Shown: positions 1 to 9,034, counted from the first letter of the stretch. The stretch is 51,035 nucleotides of DNA from Rhodospirillales bacterium (GCA_028281785.1 JANQJG010000085.1:1-51035); one strand, 5' to 3'. Numbers and translations: made by a program. Notes: a model not told the origin generated them from the letters alone.

Positions 1-162
1 GTGGACCCCGCGCCATGCCGACCTCCAAAGCAAACCAGAACCAGGGAAACACACTTGGAGGAAAAGGGGAATCCACAAGCGAAATTCCTTCACAGGCTCG
101 AAAGCGGGGGTGACAGTGAACGAGATTGCGATTCCACACGACTTCCATATGCGATCGCCCGT

Positions 163-993
163 TTACTCCGCAGGATCGGGAACGGGGTCGGGGTCGGGGT
201 CGGAGCCGCGGGCGGCGGTCGAATAGGCCATGCAGATGCCGCGCTTGCTCTCGCGGATGAAGACGAGCATCTCCCGAACCTCGTCGCAGAGGGGCAGCGC
301 CGAGAGAAGCTCGATGGACTCGGAAAGCGGTCGCGGCGACCGGAAGAGCTCCTGATAGGCTTTCTTGAGGTCGCGCCGCGCCGCCGCCGACAACCCGGCG
401 CGCCGGATACCGACCGTATTGAGGCCGCGCACGGTGTTGGTCTGATCGATCAGGGTGAAGGGCACGACATCCTTGCCGACGGCGGTGAGCCCCCGGATCA
501 TCGCCCGCCGGCCGATGCGCACGAACTGATGGATCGGGCAGTTGCCGGAGATGAAGGCGTGATCGCCGACCTCGACATGTCCGGCCAGCAGCGCCCCGTT
601 GCAGATCACCACGCCATCGCCAACCACGCAGTCATGGGCGACATGGGCCGTGGCCATGAGGAAGCAATGGCTGCCGACGCGGGTCGCGCGGCCGGCCTTT
701 TCGGCGCGGTGGATGGTGGCGAACTCGCGGATGACATTGTGGTCGCCGATGATGACCCCGCTGTCGACGGGCTCCCAGCCCAGGATCTGGGGATCGCCGC
801 CGATCTGCACCGACAGGCCGATGCGGTTCGCCTGACCGATCCTGCACGCCCGGCCGATGAAGCTATGGGGGCCGATCTCGGTTCCGGCGCCGATCACGGC
901 ATCGTCCTCGATTATGACGCCCGGCCCCACCTTGACCCCGGGACCGAGTTCCGCGCTTTTGGCGATGATCGCGCTTTGGTGAATATCTTCCAT
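163..993 (-). CDS. lpxA: LpxA-like UDP-sugar 3-O/N-acyltransferase (divergent)
   Basis: The 276-residue protein is a left-handed beta-helix acyltransferase built of hexapeptide repeats. It matches LpxA, which moves an acyl chain from acyl-ACP to UDP-GlcNAc (or the 3-amino analogue) in the cytoplasm as the first step of lipid A synthesis. The catalytic region AHVAHDC (His117, His120), the LAGHV histidine (His139) and HQF (His155) are all seen. The C-terminal helical part is present and ends in an unusual Asp/Pro tail (DPDPDPVPDP). It is divergent: the residues around 66-80 lack the KYxGE-type segment of E. coli LpxA, and the usual GGMTAVHQF reads SGNCPIHQF. The ATG at 993 is chosen over a GTG at 1014 because MEDIHQSAII aligns with LpxA N-termini and GGAGGAG lies 12 nt upstream. 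It stands apart from lpxD/fabZ, so a second canonical lpxA may exist elsewhere. Bases 1-162, downstream of it, show no supportable gene. Confidence 0.8.
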   Translation of the reverse strand: MEDIHQSAIIAKSAELGPGVKVGPGVIIEDDAVIGAGTEIGPHSFIGRACRIGQANRIGLSVQIGGDPQILGWEPVDSGVIIGDHNVIREFATIHRAEKAGRATRVGSHCFLMATAHVAHDCVVGDGVVICNGALLAGHVEVGDHAFISGNCPIHQFVRIGRRAMIRGLTAVGKDVVPFTLIDQTNTVRGLNTVGIRRAGLSAAARRDLKKAYQELFRSPRPLSESIELLSALPLCDEVREMLVFIRESKRGICMAYSTAARGSDPDPDPVPDPAE

Positions 994-1094
994 GACGCCA
1001 GCCGTCTCCTCCACCCCTTTTCTCGACCAGCAGGTGGGCGTCTGACAAGTCCGAAGTTCTCGGGGGAGGTTATCGAAACCGTGACACAGGATCT

Positions 1095-1119
1095 ATCCAT
1101 GGAGAGAAGTCCGGGTTAG
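1095..1119. repeat. 25-bp repeat fragment shared with 36171-36195
   Basis: A stretch beginning TCCATGG and continuing GAAGTCCGGGTTA recurs at 36171-36195 with a single substitution and one indel. There it adjoins a GAGAGG-rich palindromic repeat. Here it lies between the divergent lpxA-like and gnnA-like genes and is probably a remnant of the same intergenic repeat family. Confidence 0.5.
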
Positions 1120-1177
1120 GTTGTCGCGCGAAATCCGGAAGGGGCCGGGCAACCAGCAATTCGAGGGCAGTCGAGAC

Positions 1178-2143
1178 ATGACGGAGAAGCTGCGGACGGC
1201 GGTGGTCGGGGTCGGACATTTCGGGGCGTATCACGCCGACAAGTACGCCGGTCTGGCGGAGTCCGAGTTGGTGGCCGTCTGCGACACCGATGGCGCGCGC
1301 GGTAACGAGATCGCGGCCCGCCACGGCGTGAAGGCCGTCGCCGACTATCGGGATCTGCGAGGCGAGGTCGAGGCGGTGAGCGTCGTCGTCCCGACCAGTC
1401 AGCATCACGAGGTTACGCGCTTCTTCCTGGAGAACGGGGTTCACGCGCTCGTCGAGAAGCCGATCACCGATGACCCGGAACAGGCGGCCGACCTGACGCG
1501 GCTGGCAGACGAACGGGGGCTGGTATTGCAGGTCGGCCATGTGGAGCGGTTCCGCCCCGTGTCGATGGCCTTGCTGGAGGTGGCGACCCGCCCCCTTTAC
1601 ATCGAGTGCAACCGCATCGCCTCGTTCCGGCCGCGGGGCACGGACGTCAGCGTCATTCTCGACCTGATGATCCACGATATCGATCTGATCCTCAGCATCG
1701 TCAACGCACCGGTCGAACGGATCGACGCCATCGGGGCGCCGGTGCTCTCGGGCAAGGAGGACATCGCCAACACGCGTCTGCGGTTCGCCAACGGATGCGT
1801 GGCCAATGTGACGGCGAGCCGGGTCAGCCTGAAGACCGAGCGCAAGATCCGGGTCTTCCAGGGGGACTCCTATGTCTCGGCGGACCTGGTCCAGAACAAG
1901 CTCGTGGCGGTGCGCAAGGGGGATGGTGAAATGCTGCCGGGGATCCCGAACTTCGATCGGGTCGAGAAGGGGTTCGAGGAGGACGATCCGCTGAAGCGGC
2001 AAATCGCGGCTTTCCTTCATGCCGTGCAAGCGGGCGAGGCGCCGCTGGTGGGCGGGGCCGATGGACGGCGCGCGGTGGAAACGGCGCTTTGGATCACGAC
2101 CAGCGTACAGGAACATTTGCGCCAGGTGATGGCCGAGGCGTGA
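1178..2143 (+). CDS. gnnA: Gfo/Idh/MocA oxidoreductase, GnnA-like (UDP-GlcNAc C3 oxidation)
   Basis: This 321-residue protein has an N-terminal Rossmann fold (GVGHFGAYHA, residues 11-20), the EKP motif of the family (93-95) and the catalytic-domain signature LDLMIHDIDL with the likely proton-transfer His166. In Acidithiobacillus and others, GnnA oxidises the 3-hydroxyl of UDP-GlcNAc with NAD so that the aminotransferase GnnB can install a 3-amino group. LpxA then makes amide-linked (diaminosugar) lipid A. Placement beside an lpxA homologue and near lpxB supports this role over a general sugar dehydrogenase. A gnnB aminotransferase is not in the window. The ATG at 1178 is preceded by GAGGGCAG; a TTG at 1121 would add 19 residues without homology. 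It is transcribed divergently from the lpxA-like gene and ends at a strong hairpin terminator. Confidence 0.75.
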   Translation: MTEKLRTAVVGVGHFGAYHADKYAGLAESELVAVCDTDGARGNEIAARHGVKAVADYRDLRGEVEAVSVVVPTSQHHEVTRFFLENGVHALVEKPITDDPEQAADLTRLADERGLVLQVGHVERFRPVSMALLEVATRPLYIECNRIASFRPRGTDVSVILDLMIHDIDLILSIVNAPVERIDAIGAPVLSGKEDIANTRLRFANGCVANVTASRVSLKTERKIRVFQGDSYVSADLVQNKLVAVRKGDGEMLPGIPNFDRVEKGFEEDDPLKRQIAAFLHAVQAGEAPLVGGADGRRAVETALWITTSVQEHLRQVMAEA

Positions 2144-2162
2144 GGCCCGAGTCCTTCGACGT

Positions 2163-2190
2163 AAAACGGCGGTCCGAAGACCGCCGTTTT
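2163..2190. terminator. Bidirectional intrinsic terminator
   Basis: A perfect 12-bp stem (AAAACGGCGGTC / GACCGCCGTTTT) around a CGAA loop begins with four A and ends with four T. It lies 19 nt after the gnnA-like stop and 39 nt past the end of the convergent histone-like gene, so it can serve both. Confidence 0.85.
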
Positions 2191-2229
2191 AAGCAGATAG
2201 CAGTAGTGGGAGTCTGAGGTCTTCCGCCT

Positions 2230-2748
2230 TTAGGCCGCCTTCCGCATCGTGCGCTGGGTACGCACGGGCTTTTTCGCCGCGACCTTTCTGACCACGACCT
2301 TCTTCGCGACGGGCTTCTTGGCCACGGTCTTTTTCACGGTGGTCTTTTTGGCTGCTGGCTTCTTGGTCGCAGTCTTCTTCGCCACAGGCTTTTTGGCCAC
2401 GGTCTTTTTAGCCACGGTCTTCTTGGCGACCGGCTTCTTGGCCACGGCTTTCTTCACGGTCGGCTTCCTGGCGACGGTCTTCCTGGCGACCGGCTTCTTG
2501 GCCACGGTCTTCTTTACCGCCGGCTTTTTGGCGACCGGCTTCTTGGCCACAGCCTTCTTCACGGTCGGCTTCTTGGCGACGGTCTTCCTGGCGACAGTCT
2601 TCTTCGCCGTCGTCTTGCGGGCGGTCGGCTTCGTCGCGACGGTCTTTTTCGCGGCGGGTTTCCTGGCGACCGCTTTCGTGGTCTTCCTGGTGGCGACGGT
2701 CTTTTTCGCCACGCTGGGCTTCTTCACGGTGGAGGTTCTGGTAGCCAT
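2230..2748 (-). CDS. Histone H1-like lysine/alanine-rich protein
   Basis: The 172-residue product is almost entirely low-complexity KKPVAKKTVA/KKTVARK-type repeats, ending with a short basic tail. Such proteins resemble the C-terminal tail of eukaryotic H1 and bind DNA without sequence preference; they are thought to act as nucleoid-associated proteins. It has no hydrophobic core and is very basic. The ATG at 2748 has AAAAGGGG about 8 nt upstream; an upstream in-frame start at 2778 would add ten residues but has weaker support. It is a single gene, convergent with the gnnA-like gene and sharing its terminator. The repeats are prone to length variation by recombination, so the exact length may differ between strains. 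The opposite strand carries a long open frame that is only a shadow. Confidence 0.8.
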   Translation of the reverse strand: MATRTSTVKKPSVAKKTVATRKTTKAVARKPAAKKTVATKPTARKTTAKKTVARKTVAKKPTVKKAVAKKPVAKKPAVKKTVAKKPVARKTVARKPTVKKAVAKKPVAKKTVAKKTVAKKPVAKKTATKKPAAKKTTVKKTVAKKPVAKKVVVRKVAAKKPVRTQRTMRKAA

Positions 2749-3080
2749 CACGGGCCCCTTTTCGATCGTTGCAACCAAGCTGCCCGGTTGCCCGAGCGGT
2801 AGTAATCACGAGCATAACTAGCGAAATACTGTTAATAAAAGGTGACTTAGTCAGGCAGCTTTGCGTTCGTCTTTAGAATTTCCACTGTGCCAGTCCTATC
2901 GTCACCGAAGACGCGGTTCTGGTTTTGCCGACGGCATGGAGGCGAAGGCTGGATGGCGCGAGTGGACGAAGACGCGAGATTGGGGCATGATCCGCCGCCT
3001 TGGAGGACGTCCCAAAAACACGCCCGGGCAGGTAGGCCGTTCGCGAGCCGGCGCGGGCCCAGCGGAAAGTACGCACGCCC
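2749..3080. other. 332-bp intergenic region between divergent genes
   Basis: This spacer lies between the histone-like gene (minus) and the glycosyltransferase (plus) and should hold both promoters. It is AT-richer near 2800-2880. I see no strong inverted repeat, RNA gene or clear coding potential in it. Confidence 0.4.
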
Positions 3081-4013
3081 ATGACATCGCGGATCACGAT
3101 CGTTTCCAGCTCGGACGACAGATATGCGCCGCTGCTCTTCGAGTTGATCGACTCCATCAGGATCCATCCCCAGTCGAAATCGGTCGATGTCTCGGTGATT
3201 TCCGCGGGCATGAGCGAAGAGGTCGCGTGCCGGGCAAGGGAGCGGGCCGACAACTTCGCCGAGGGCCGTTGGGACCTGCCGGTGTCGGAAAGACGATACC
3301 GGGGCAGGGAATGGCTGAAGGGGCGAACCGTCAAGGTGTTCCTGCCGGATTACTTTCCGGGCTACGACTATTACATCTGGCTCGACGCCGATTGCTGGGT
3401 GTGCGACTGGCGGGCGATCGACCTGTTCCTGCTCGGCGCCGAGCGCGCCGGCCTGGCGATGGGAATAGACGAGGTCTCCGCGGATCATAGGGTCGCGTCG
3501 AAGACCACTTGGCTGTTCGGCCGCTACCCGATCATGAAAACCTTCGGCTACAAGCATTCGATGCGCGCCTACCTGCCGATGCATATGGTGAAACGCCTGA
3601 CCCCGATCACGCCTTTCAACGGCGGCGCCTTCGCGCTTCATCGGGACGCGCCGCATTGGAAATCGGTTCAAGGGTATCTGGCACGGCTGACCAAGCGCGC
3701 GCGGATCTTCGGCTCCAACCAGCTGGCCTTCGTGATGGCGGTGGAATTGGACGGGCTTCCGATCGAGATCCTGCCCAACTGGTGCAACTATATCGGCGTT
3801 CCGAAGGTCTGCGCGCGGACCGGGCGGTTCGTGGAGCCCTATTTGCCGCACGAGCCAATCGGCGTGCTGCACCTCGCCAACAAGGATGACGCAAGGCTGG
3901 ACCCCAACTGGGAGACAGACCTGTTGGATACCGACGGCAACACGGTTCGGAGGACCCTGCGCTACCGGCCGGAGTTCGTGGCTGCCAATCGGGACCATAC
4001 CCTAGTCGAGTGA
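3081..4013 (+). CDS. Putative GT-A-type glycosyltransferase
   Basis: This is a 310-residue soluble protein with no signal peptide. It begins with a Rossmann-like strand (MTSRITIVSSSD) and has WLDADCWV at about 100-107, a DxD-type motif typical of metal-binding, nucleotide-sugar-dependent GT-A transferases. A later TPFNGGAFALHR segment resembles the acceptor-side motif of GT8-like enzymes (FNGG). The donor and acceptor are unknown. It is followed within 26 nt (or with overlap, if a GTG at 4010 is used) by a large membrane protein, then convergent lpxB, so a role in envelope glycan assembly is inferred. The ATG at 3081 is the only good start; the upstream sequence lacks a strong Shine-Dalgarno site. 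Confidence 0.65.
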   Translation: MTSRITIVSSSDDRYAPLLFELIDSIRIHPQSKSVDVSVISAGMSEEVACRARERADNFAEGRWDLPVSERRYRGREWLKGRTVKVFLPDYFPGYDYYIWLDADCWVCDWRAIDLFLLGAERAGLAMGIDEVSADHRVASKTTWLFGRYPIMKTFGYKHSMRAYLPMHMVKRLTPITPFNGGAFALHRDAPHWKSVQGYLARLTKRARIFGSNQLAFVMAVELDGLPIEILPNWCNYIGVPKVCARTGRFVEPYLPHEPIGVLHLANKDDARLDPNWETDLLDTDGNTVRRTLRYRPEFVAANRDHTLVE

Positions 4014-4039
4014 GGAACCGGCGGGACGGGGAGCGGGTC

Positions 4040-5746
4040 ATGACCGGTCGCGCCAGAGACGGCGACGGCGGCCGCGAGTGCCTGTGGCTGGCGCTGACCT
4101 TTACCTTCGCGGCGGTGGCCACGAGCCAGCTGATGATCCAGGCCTTCGCCGGGCCGTGGGTGGTGCAGGACGACGCCCGGCAGTTCCTGTTCTGGATGCG
4201 CCGGTGGCTCGAGCCGGACCTGTTTCCCGGCGACCTCATCTCCCGTTATTTCGAGGCGGTGTCGCCGCTGGGCTTCACGGCTTTTTACCGAAGCTTCGCG
4301 GCGTTGGGCGTCGATCCTTTCCTTGTCGGCAAGCTGTTGCCGCTTCCATTGGCCCTGGCGACGGCCTGGTTCGGTTGGCGCTTCGCACGCGCGATGGCGC
4401 TGCCGCCGCCGGTCGCCTGCATGGCCACGGGCCTGATGCTGCTGTTCGTGTTCCTGCGGGACGATTTTGCCAGCGCGACGCCGCGCGCCTTCGCCGCGCC
4501 GCTGTTCCTGGCGTTTCTCGATCAGCTTGCGCGGCGACGGCCGCTTAGTGTGTTCGTCTGCGCGGGGCTACAGGGGTTGTTCTATCCGCAGATCGCGCTG
4601 GTCGCCGGCGGAGTTGCCGGGCTGGTTCTGATCGATTTCTCGGCGGGGTTTCCGTGGATCAGCCGCGAGCGGCTTTTGCTTGCCATGGCGGGGCTCGCCG
4701 GCGTCGGTCTTTCCCTGTTGCCGTTCGCCTTTGCGAGCTCGGAGTTCGGGCCGGCGATCGGCGTCGCTGCGGCGCGGGCCGATCCCATGTTTTTGGATGG
4801 CGGCCGCGTGCCTTTCTTCCAGGACGTCAACACCGTCTACCATTATCTCTGCGGACGGCGTAGCGGGTTCTTCCCGGGAGAGTTCGGCTGCTACGAAGTG
4901 AGGAGTAATCCGCTCGTTGCCCTTGCCCTGTTCGTGGTGGTCATCGGCCCGGTGCTGCTGCTGGCGCGCCGTGGCGGCGAGGCGGGAGAGCCGGCCGAGG
5001 CCGTCTTCGCGCGATCGATCCCGCTCCGCGTTTTGATCGCCGCGGCGGTTCTGTTCGTTGCCGCGCATCTGCTGCTGTTCGACCTGCACCTGCCGGCGCG
5101 CTATGGCAAGACGCCGCTGCGGCTGGTCGTCCCGATCGCGCTGATGGCGGTGGCGCTTCCCTGGGCGGCGCGGCCTCTGGCGCGCTGGCACCAGCATGGT
5201 GCAACAGGGCTGTTCGCGGCTCTACTCACCGTGCTTTTCGTCGTGGTGCTGGTCGACAAGCGGATGCCGCGCGGCAACTACGTTCAAGGCGGCGCGTCCG
5301 GCCTCTATACCGCGCTGGCTTCCCTGCCGCCCGACACCCTGGTCGCCAGCCTCGAACAGGAGGCCGACAATCTGCCGAGCCTGGCGCGCCGGCCGGTGCT
5401 GATCGCCAACGAATACATGATCCCTTATAGCGCGGGTTATTACCGCCGGCTCCAGGCGCGGACGCGCGAACTGATCGCCGCAATCTACGCTTTGGAGGTG
5501 GACGGCCTCGCCGCCCTGGTGGATCGGTATCGGGTCGGCGTTTTTGTCATCCGTCGCGACCAGTTGGCACGAAGCGCCTTGGCGGGGCAGTGGTGGTCCC
5601 CGCTGTTTCCGGAGGAGGCGGCGGAGGTGGATGCGGCCCTGGCCAGCGGAACCGAGCCGGCCCTCGCAACGATCATCGAGACCTGCGACGCGGTGAGCAA
5701 GGCGGGTGGGTACGCCTTGGTTCCCGTAAGCTGTCTCTCCGATTAA
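4040..5746 (+). CDS. Polytopic membrane protein, GT-C-like
   Basis: This 568-residue integral membrane protein has about ten or more hydrophobic helices, clustered in the first two thirds (for example near 25-45, 100-150, 195-245, 305-325, 345-365, 395-415). A conserved-looking acidic stretch in the first extracytoplasmic loop (VVQDDARQFLFWM) recalls the Asp-containing loop of GT-C polyprenyl-phosphate-sugar transferases. A soluble C-terminal domain follows. I do not recognise a named family, so GT-C is an inference from topology. The ATG at 4040 has GGGGAG at good spacing; a GTG at 4010 would overlap the preceding stop (GTGA) and is possible. The gene overlaps the 3' end of lpxB by four bases, tail to tail. 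Confidence 0.6.
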   Translation: MTGRARDGDGGRECLWLALTFTFAAVATSQLMIQAFAGPWVVQDDARQFLFWMRRWLEPDLFPGDLISRYFEAVSPLGFTAFYRSFAALGVDPFLVGKLLPLPLALATAWFGWRFARAMALPPPVACMATGLMLLFVFLRDDFASATPRAFAAPLFLAFLDQLARRRPLSVFVCAGLQGLFYPQIALVAGGVAGLVLIDFSAGFPWISRERLLLAMAGLAGVGLSLLPFAFASSEFGPAIGVAAARADPMFLDGGRVPFFQDVNTVYHYLCGRRSGFFPGEFGCYEVRSNPLVALALFVVVIGPVLLLARRGGEAGEPAEAVFARSIPLRVLIAAAVLFVAAHLLLFDLHLPARYGKTPLRLVVPIALMAVALPWAARPLARWHQHGATGLFAALLTVLFVVVLVDKRMPRGNYVQGGASGLYTALASLPPDTLVASLEQEADNLPSLARRPVLIANEYMIPYSAGYYRRLQARTRELIAAIYALEVDGLAALVDRYRVGVFVIRRDQLARSALAGQWWSPLFPEEAAEVDAALASGTEPALATIIETCDAVSKAGGYALVPVSCLSD

Positions 5747-6939
5747 CGTTCCGTGACGGCGATTGCATCCCGCATGGCCGACAGGACGGCGGCGGCGGCC
5801 CGTTGCGAGGGCGGGGTGCGGTCGGCATCCATGAGAATGCCGCGCAGGCGATCAAAGCCGGCGACCTGCGCGGCCCGGGCATCGGGTTCGTGGAAAAGAT
5901 CGAGAAGGGTGGACGACAGGGTCTCGGGCGTGCAGTCCTCCTGCAGGCGTTCGGGGATGACGCTCTCGTCGAGAATGACGTTGGGCAGCGCCACGTTGCG
6001 CAGCTTGATGAGGCGCCGCACGACAAAGGCGGTCAGCGCGCTGGCGCGGTAGGCGACGACCATGGGCACGCCGGATATCGCGAGCTCCAGCGTCACGGTG
6101 CCGGAGGCGGCGAGGGCCGCGTTGGCGGCGGCGAAGGCGTCCGCTTTCTCGTCCGGTGAGACGACGGAGATGGGCATCGGCCAAGTCTTTACCTCGGCGC
6201 GCACCTGGGCGTCCACGGTCTCCACCGTGGGGACGACCACCTGCAGATCGGGAAGCCGCTGGTGCAGCTTGTCGACGGCGCCGCGAAAGGCGGGCAGGAG
6301 GCGCGAAATCTCGACGCGGCGGCTGCCGGGCAGCACGGCCAGAAGGGGCTCTTCGGCGGCGATCCCGTGGCGGGCGCGGAACTCGGGGCCGTCGCCGCCA
6401 GCGGCGAGGTCGATCGCGGGATGGCCGACATAGCTGGTCGGCAGCCCCTCCTTCTCGAAGTAGTCCGGCTCGAAGGGGAGCAGGACCATGAGATGGTCGA
6501 ACAGCCGCGCCGTCTCCCTCGCGCGGCGGGGGCGCCAGGCCCAGACCTGCGGCGCGACATAATGGATGATGGGCATTTGGGCGCCGCGCGCGCGCAGCCG
6601 CTTGGCGACCCGGAAACTGAAACCCGGCGCGTCGATGGTGACGACGGCGGCCGGCCGGAGATCCATAACTGTGTCGACCGTCTCGCGAATGCGGCGCTGG
6701 ATCTGACGGATGCGCGGGATTACTTCCAGAAGGCCCATGGTCGCGAGTTCATGGATAGGGAAGAGGCTGGCGAGACCTTCTGCGGCCATGCGCTCGCCGC
6801 CGACGCCGGCGAAGCGGACGGCGCCGCCGGTCAGATCCTTGAGGCCATGCATCAGGCCGGCGCCCAGGGCGTCGCCCGAGGGTTCGCCGCAGGCGAGGAA
6901 GATCAGTTCGGGTTTGATGAGCGCCTGGCGCTCGGTCAT
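5743..6939 (-). CDS. lpxB: Lipid-A-disaccharide synthase
   Basis: The 398-residue protein is a GT19 glycosyltransferase (GT-B fold). It joins UDP-2,3-diacylglucosamine with lipid X to form the tetraacyl disaccharide 1-phosphate at the inner membrane. The hallmark GEPSGD is at residues 18-23. SRRVEI in the middle and the nucleotide-binding ASGTVTLE, followed by VPMVVAYR, are all present. Length is normal for the family. It is not in the usual lpxD-fabZ-lpxA operon: here the lpxA-like and gnnA-like genes lie 3.6-5 kb away with unrelated genes between them. The start is ATG at 6939. Confidence 0.95.
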   Translation of the reverse strand: MTERQALIKPELIFLACGEPSGDALGAGLMHGLKDLTGGAVRFAGVGGERMAAEGLASLFPIHELATMGLLEVIPRIRQIQRRIRETVDTVMDLRPAAVVTIDAPGFSFRVAKRLRARGAQMPIIHYVAPQVWAWRPRRARETARLFDHLMVLLPFEPDYFEKEGLPTSYVGHPAIDLAAGGDGPEFRARHGIAAEEPLLAVLPGSRRVEISRLLPAFRGAVDKLHQRLPDLQVVVPTVETVDAQVRAEVKTWPMPISVVSPDEKADAFAAANAALAASGTVTLELAISGVPMVVAYRASALTAFVVRRLIKLRNVALPNVILDESVIPERLQEDCTPETLSSTLLDLFHEPDARAAQVAGFDRLRGILMDADRTPPSQRAAAAVLSAMRDAIAVTER

Positions 6940-7042
6940 GTTCCACCACCCCGGATGTTAGCTTATCGCCCGGGTCGGCAACCTAACGATCCGTTACGCC
7001 GACAACAACCTCGCAGGTTTCTGAAGAGAACAAATCGATAGT

Positions 7043-7147
7043 TGACCTCGTGCTTCGAGACGCTGCGCTCCTCAGCATGAGGTCAATTTTTCATGTCTAA
7101 CCTCATCCTGAGCAGCCGCCGAAGGCGGCGTGTCGAAGGATTGGGAG
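7043..7147. repeat. Palindromic intergenic repeat (CCTCATCCTGAG type)
   Basis: Two hairpin-forming halves, CCTCGTGCTTCGAG...CAGCATGAGG and CCTCATCCTGAGCAGC...GTGTCGAAGGAT, sit between lpxB and the patatin gene. This resembles abundant alphaproteobacterial intergenic repeats; a related copy lies at 28708-28768. Confidence 0.65.
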
Positions 7148-7207
7148 GCGCGTCGCGCCGTGTCGAAAGGCGTAACAAGAAGTATCAGCGATTCTTTCAG
7201 CAGCCTG

Positions 7208-8863
7208 TTAGAGGCGGTTGAGCTCCGTCTTGATGGTTTCGACCGCGCGGTCGGTAACACGTCCCGAAATGGCCCACTCCCAGGCCCGTTTCAGGACCCA
7301 GCGCACGGCGCTGTTGGAAAAATCCTTGAGGTCGGTGTCGAACAGCGTTTTGCCGACCATCTCGACACGTTCCTTGATGCCCGTTCTCAGCGCCGGGAGG
7401 TCAACGACCTCGCCGCTCGGTGGCGCCGGCAAGGGGATCGGTTCGCTCAGTTCCTCGGTCAGGGGAATGATGGGCAGGCGCGGAACCTCCTCGCCGGCCT
7501 TGTTGGGCTTCGTCCAAGGCGTGCCATCCGGTCCGCGTACCTCAAAGCGGTCGCGGACGGTCGGATCGATGCCGGTAAAAAGGGGGTTGGTCTGGGGCAG
7601 GGATAGGTGCCAGCGCAGGAAGGCCTGGCAGTTGCGGCGCCCGAGCTGGAAGTCATGCCGGCGGAACGTTTCGTGGAAGAAGCCGCCGAAGCCGCCGAGG
7701 ATACCGGCCGCCATCGCCGGCTCGACGGAGTTGCCCTGGGCGTCCTGGCGCGACGGCGAAATCATGAAGCGGCTGTAGACCCCGTCGTCCTCGGCCAGGG
7801 CCAGCTCTTCCGGTTTGAAGCGGGCTTGGTTCTTGAGGGCGTTGAACATCGCGAGGAAGATTCGCGACAGCCGGTTGTCCGGCTGCCAATTGGCGTTGAA
7901 GGCGACCTCGTTGGGGAACGGATCAATCATCACCACGGCGCGGCTGGCCTTCTCCCCCTCGCGCGGGTTCTTGCGGTTGGCGCCGCCGGAGAGATGACGG
8001 CGCGCCAGCTCCAGCGGTTCGTTGTTCATGAGGCCGCCATCGACGCAGAGGAAACGATAGGGATCGGGCGGCGTGTCCCAGGCCGGCTTGCGACCGAGCC
8101 GTGCGTCGAAATCGGAAGCGGGCCGTTCGAGGGTCCTTGGCGCCAGGCCGATCGGAAAGGCGCCGCTGGCAAGGGCGGCCTGGGCAAGCGTCGGCCAGTG
8201 CCCGTCATCGGGCGCGTCGGCGGGATCGAGCGCGCGCGCCCCGTCGAAGGTCTTGCCGTTCATACTGACCGCGAAGCGCATGTCGTCCATGTGGTTGGAC
8301 ATGCCGTAGCGGGTGTCGGGCTCGTGGCCGAAGACATGGAAGCCATAGGGCACGCCGCGCAGATTGGCAACGGTCAGAAAGAGGGCGAGGGGATCGTCGA
8401 TATAGGGTCGCCCGGCGGCCCGGCGCTCGGTCCGGAGGGCGAGGGCGGCGATGGTCTCGAGCTCCGTCGAATCGAGCAAGGAGATTACATGGCCGGTCTG
8501 CTCGATGTCCCGGCGGCCGAGCAGCTTGGAGATGTCGATCTGCCGAACCCAGGCGTCATAGAGCCGGTTCCGCTCAGGCGCGGGCGGCCGATCAACATCG
8601 GTCACGGGTTCCGTTTCGCTGGCGAAGGCGTTGGCGGCGATGGCCGCCGTGATGGCCCCGGCCGAGGCGCCGGACATGGCCCGGATGCGGACATCGTGCC
8701 CCGGCATGGCCCCAGCGCGGTCGGCCTTGGCGGCATGCCAGGCATCCAGCGCCTGAATGAGAAAATCGACGACGCCGGCGGCATAGGCGCCCCCGGAAAC
8801 GGCGCCGGCCATCACCAGTCCCAGATCGAAGCGCCGGCGCCTGCGTCTTCCCTGCTCAGCCAT
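7208..8863 (-). CDS. Patatin-like phospholipase
   Basis: The 551-residue protein carries the patatin catalytic dyad. The nucleophile Ser67 lies in GASAG (65-69) and Asp275 in DGGLMNNEP. The oxyanion-hole glycines sit near the N-terminus in the segment following MAGAVSGGAYAAG. Patatins hydrolyse acyl esters of membrane lipids. The protein is longer than minimal patatins, with an insertion between the dyad residues and a C-terminal extension after about 400 that I do not recognise. There is no signal peptide; an arginine run (RRRRRR) at the N-terminus suggests interaction with membranes or acidic partners. It stands alone between two repeat-bearing spacers. The ATG at 8863 has GGGGGAGGTG upstream. 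The substrate is unknown. Confidence 0.85.
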   Translation of the reverse strand: MAEQGRRRRRRFDLGLVMAGAVSGGAYAAGVVDFLIQALDAWHAAKADRAGAMPGHDVRIRAMSGASAGAITAAIAANAFASETEPVTDVDRPPAPERNRLYDAWVRQIDISKLLGRRDIEQTGHVISLLDSTELETIAALALRTERRAAGRPYIDDPLALFLTVANLRGVPYGFHVFGHEPDTRYGMSNHMDDMRFAVSMNGKTFDGARALDPADAPDDGHWPTLAQAALASGAFPIGLAPRTLERPASDFDARLGRKPAWDTPPDPYRFLCVDGGLMNNEPLELARRHLSGGANRKNPREGEKASRAVVMIDPFPNEVAFNANWQPDNRLSRIFLAMFNALKNQARFKPEELALAEDDGVYSRFMISPSRQDAQGNSVEPAMAAGILGGFGGFFHETFRRHDFQLGRRNCQAFLRWHLSLPQTNPLFTGIDPTVRDRFEVRGPDGTPWTKPNKAGEEVPRLPIIPLTEELSEPIPLPAPPSGEVVDLPALRTGIKERVEMVGKTLFDTDLKDFSNSAVRWVLKRAWEWAISGRVTDRAVETIKTELNRL

Positions 8864-9034
8864 GCTTCACCTCCCCCAAGAGTGTAGGCTTCAGGAACCG
8901 GAATCGTACGCCAATGTGCAGGCTTCGAGTCAACTGCGAATGCGACGCGAAAGCACAGATCCTGAAAAGTTTATTTTGGTCGGTTTTTGTACGGGGTAAG
9001 GAGGGCTGTGAGTCCGTGGATATCTGCTTATTCA

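Noticed and set aside
1..1119. Long plus-strand open frame of about 370 codons
   Set aside because: It is the reverse shadow of the lpxA-like gene; the minus-strand product has clear family motifs and this frame has none.
2249..2821. Hydrophobic 190-codon frame opposite the histone-like gene
   Set aside because: Complement of Lys/Ala codons gives artificial Phe/Leu/Ala repeats; the basic protein is the real product.
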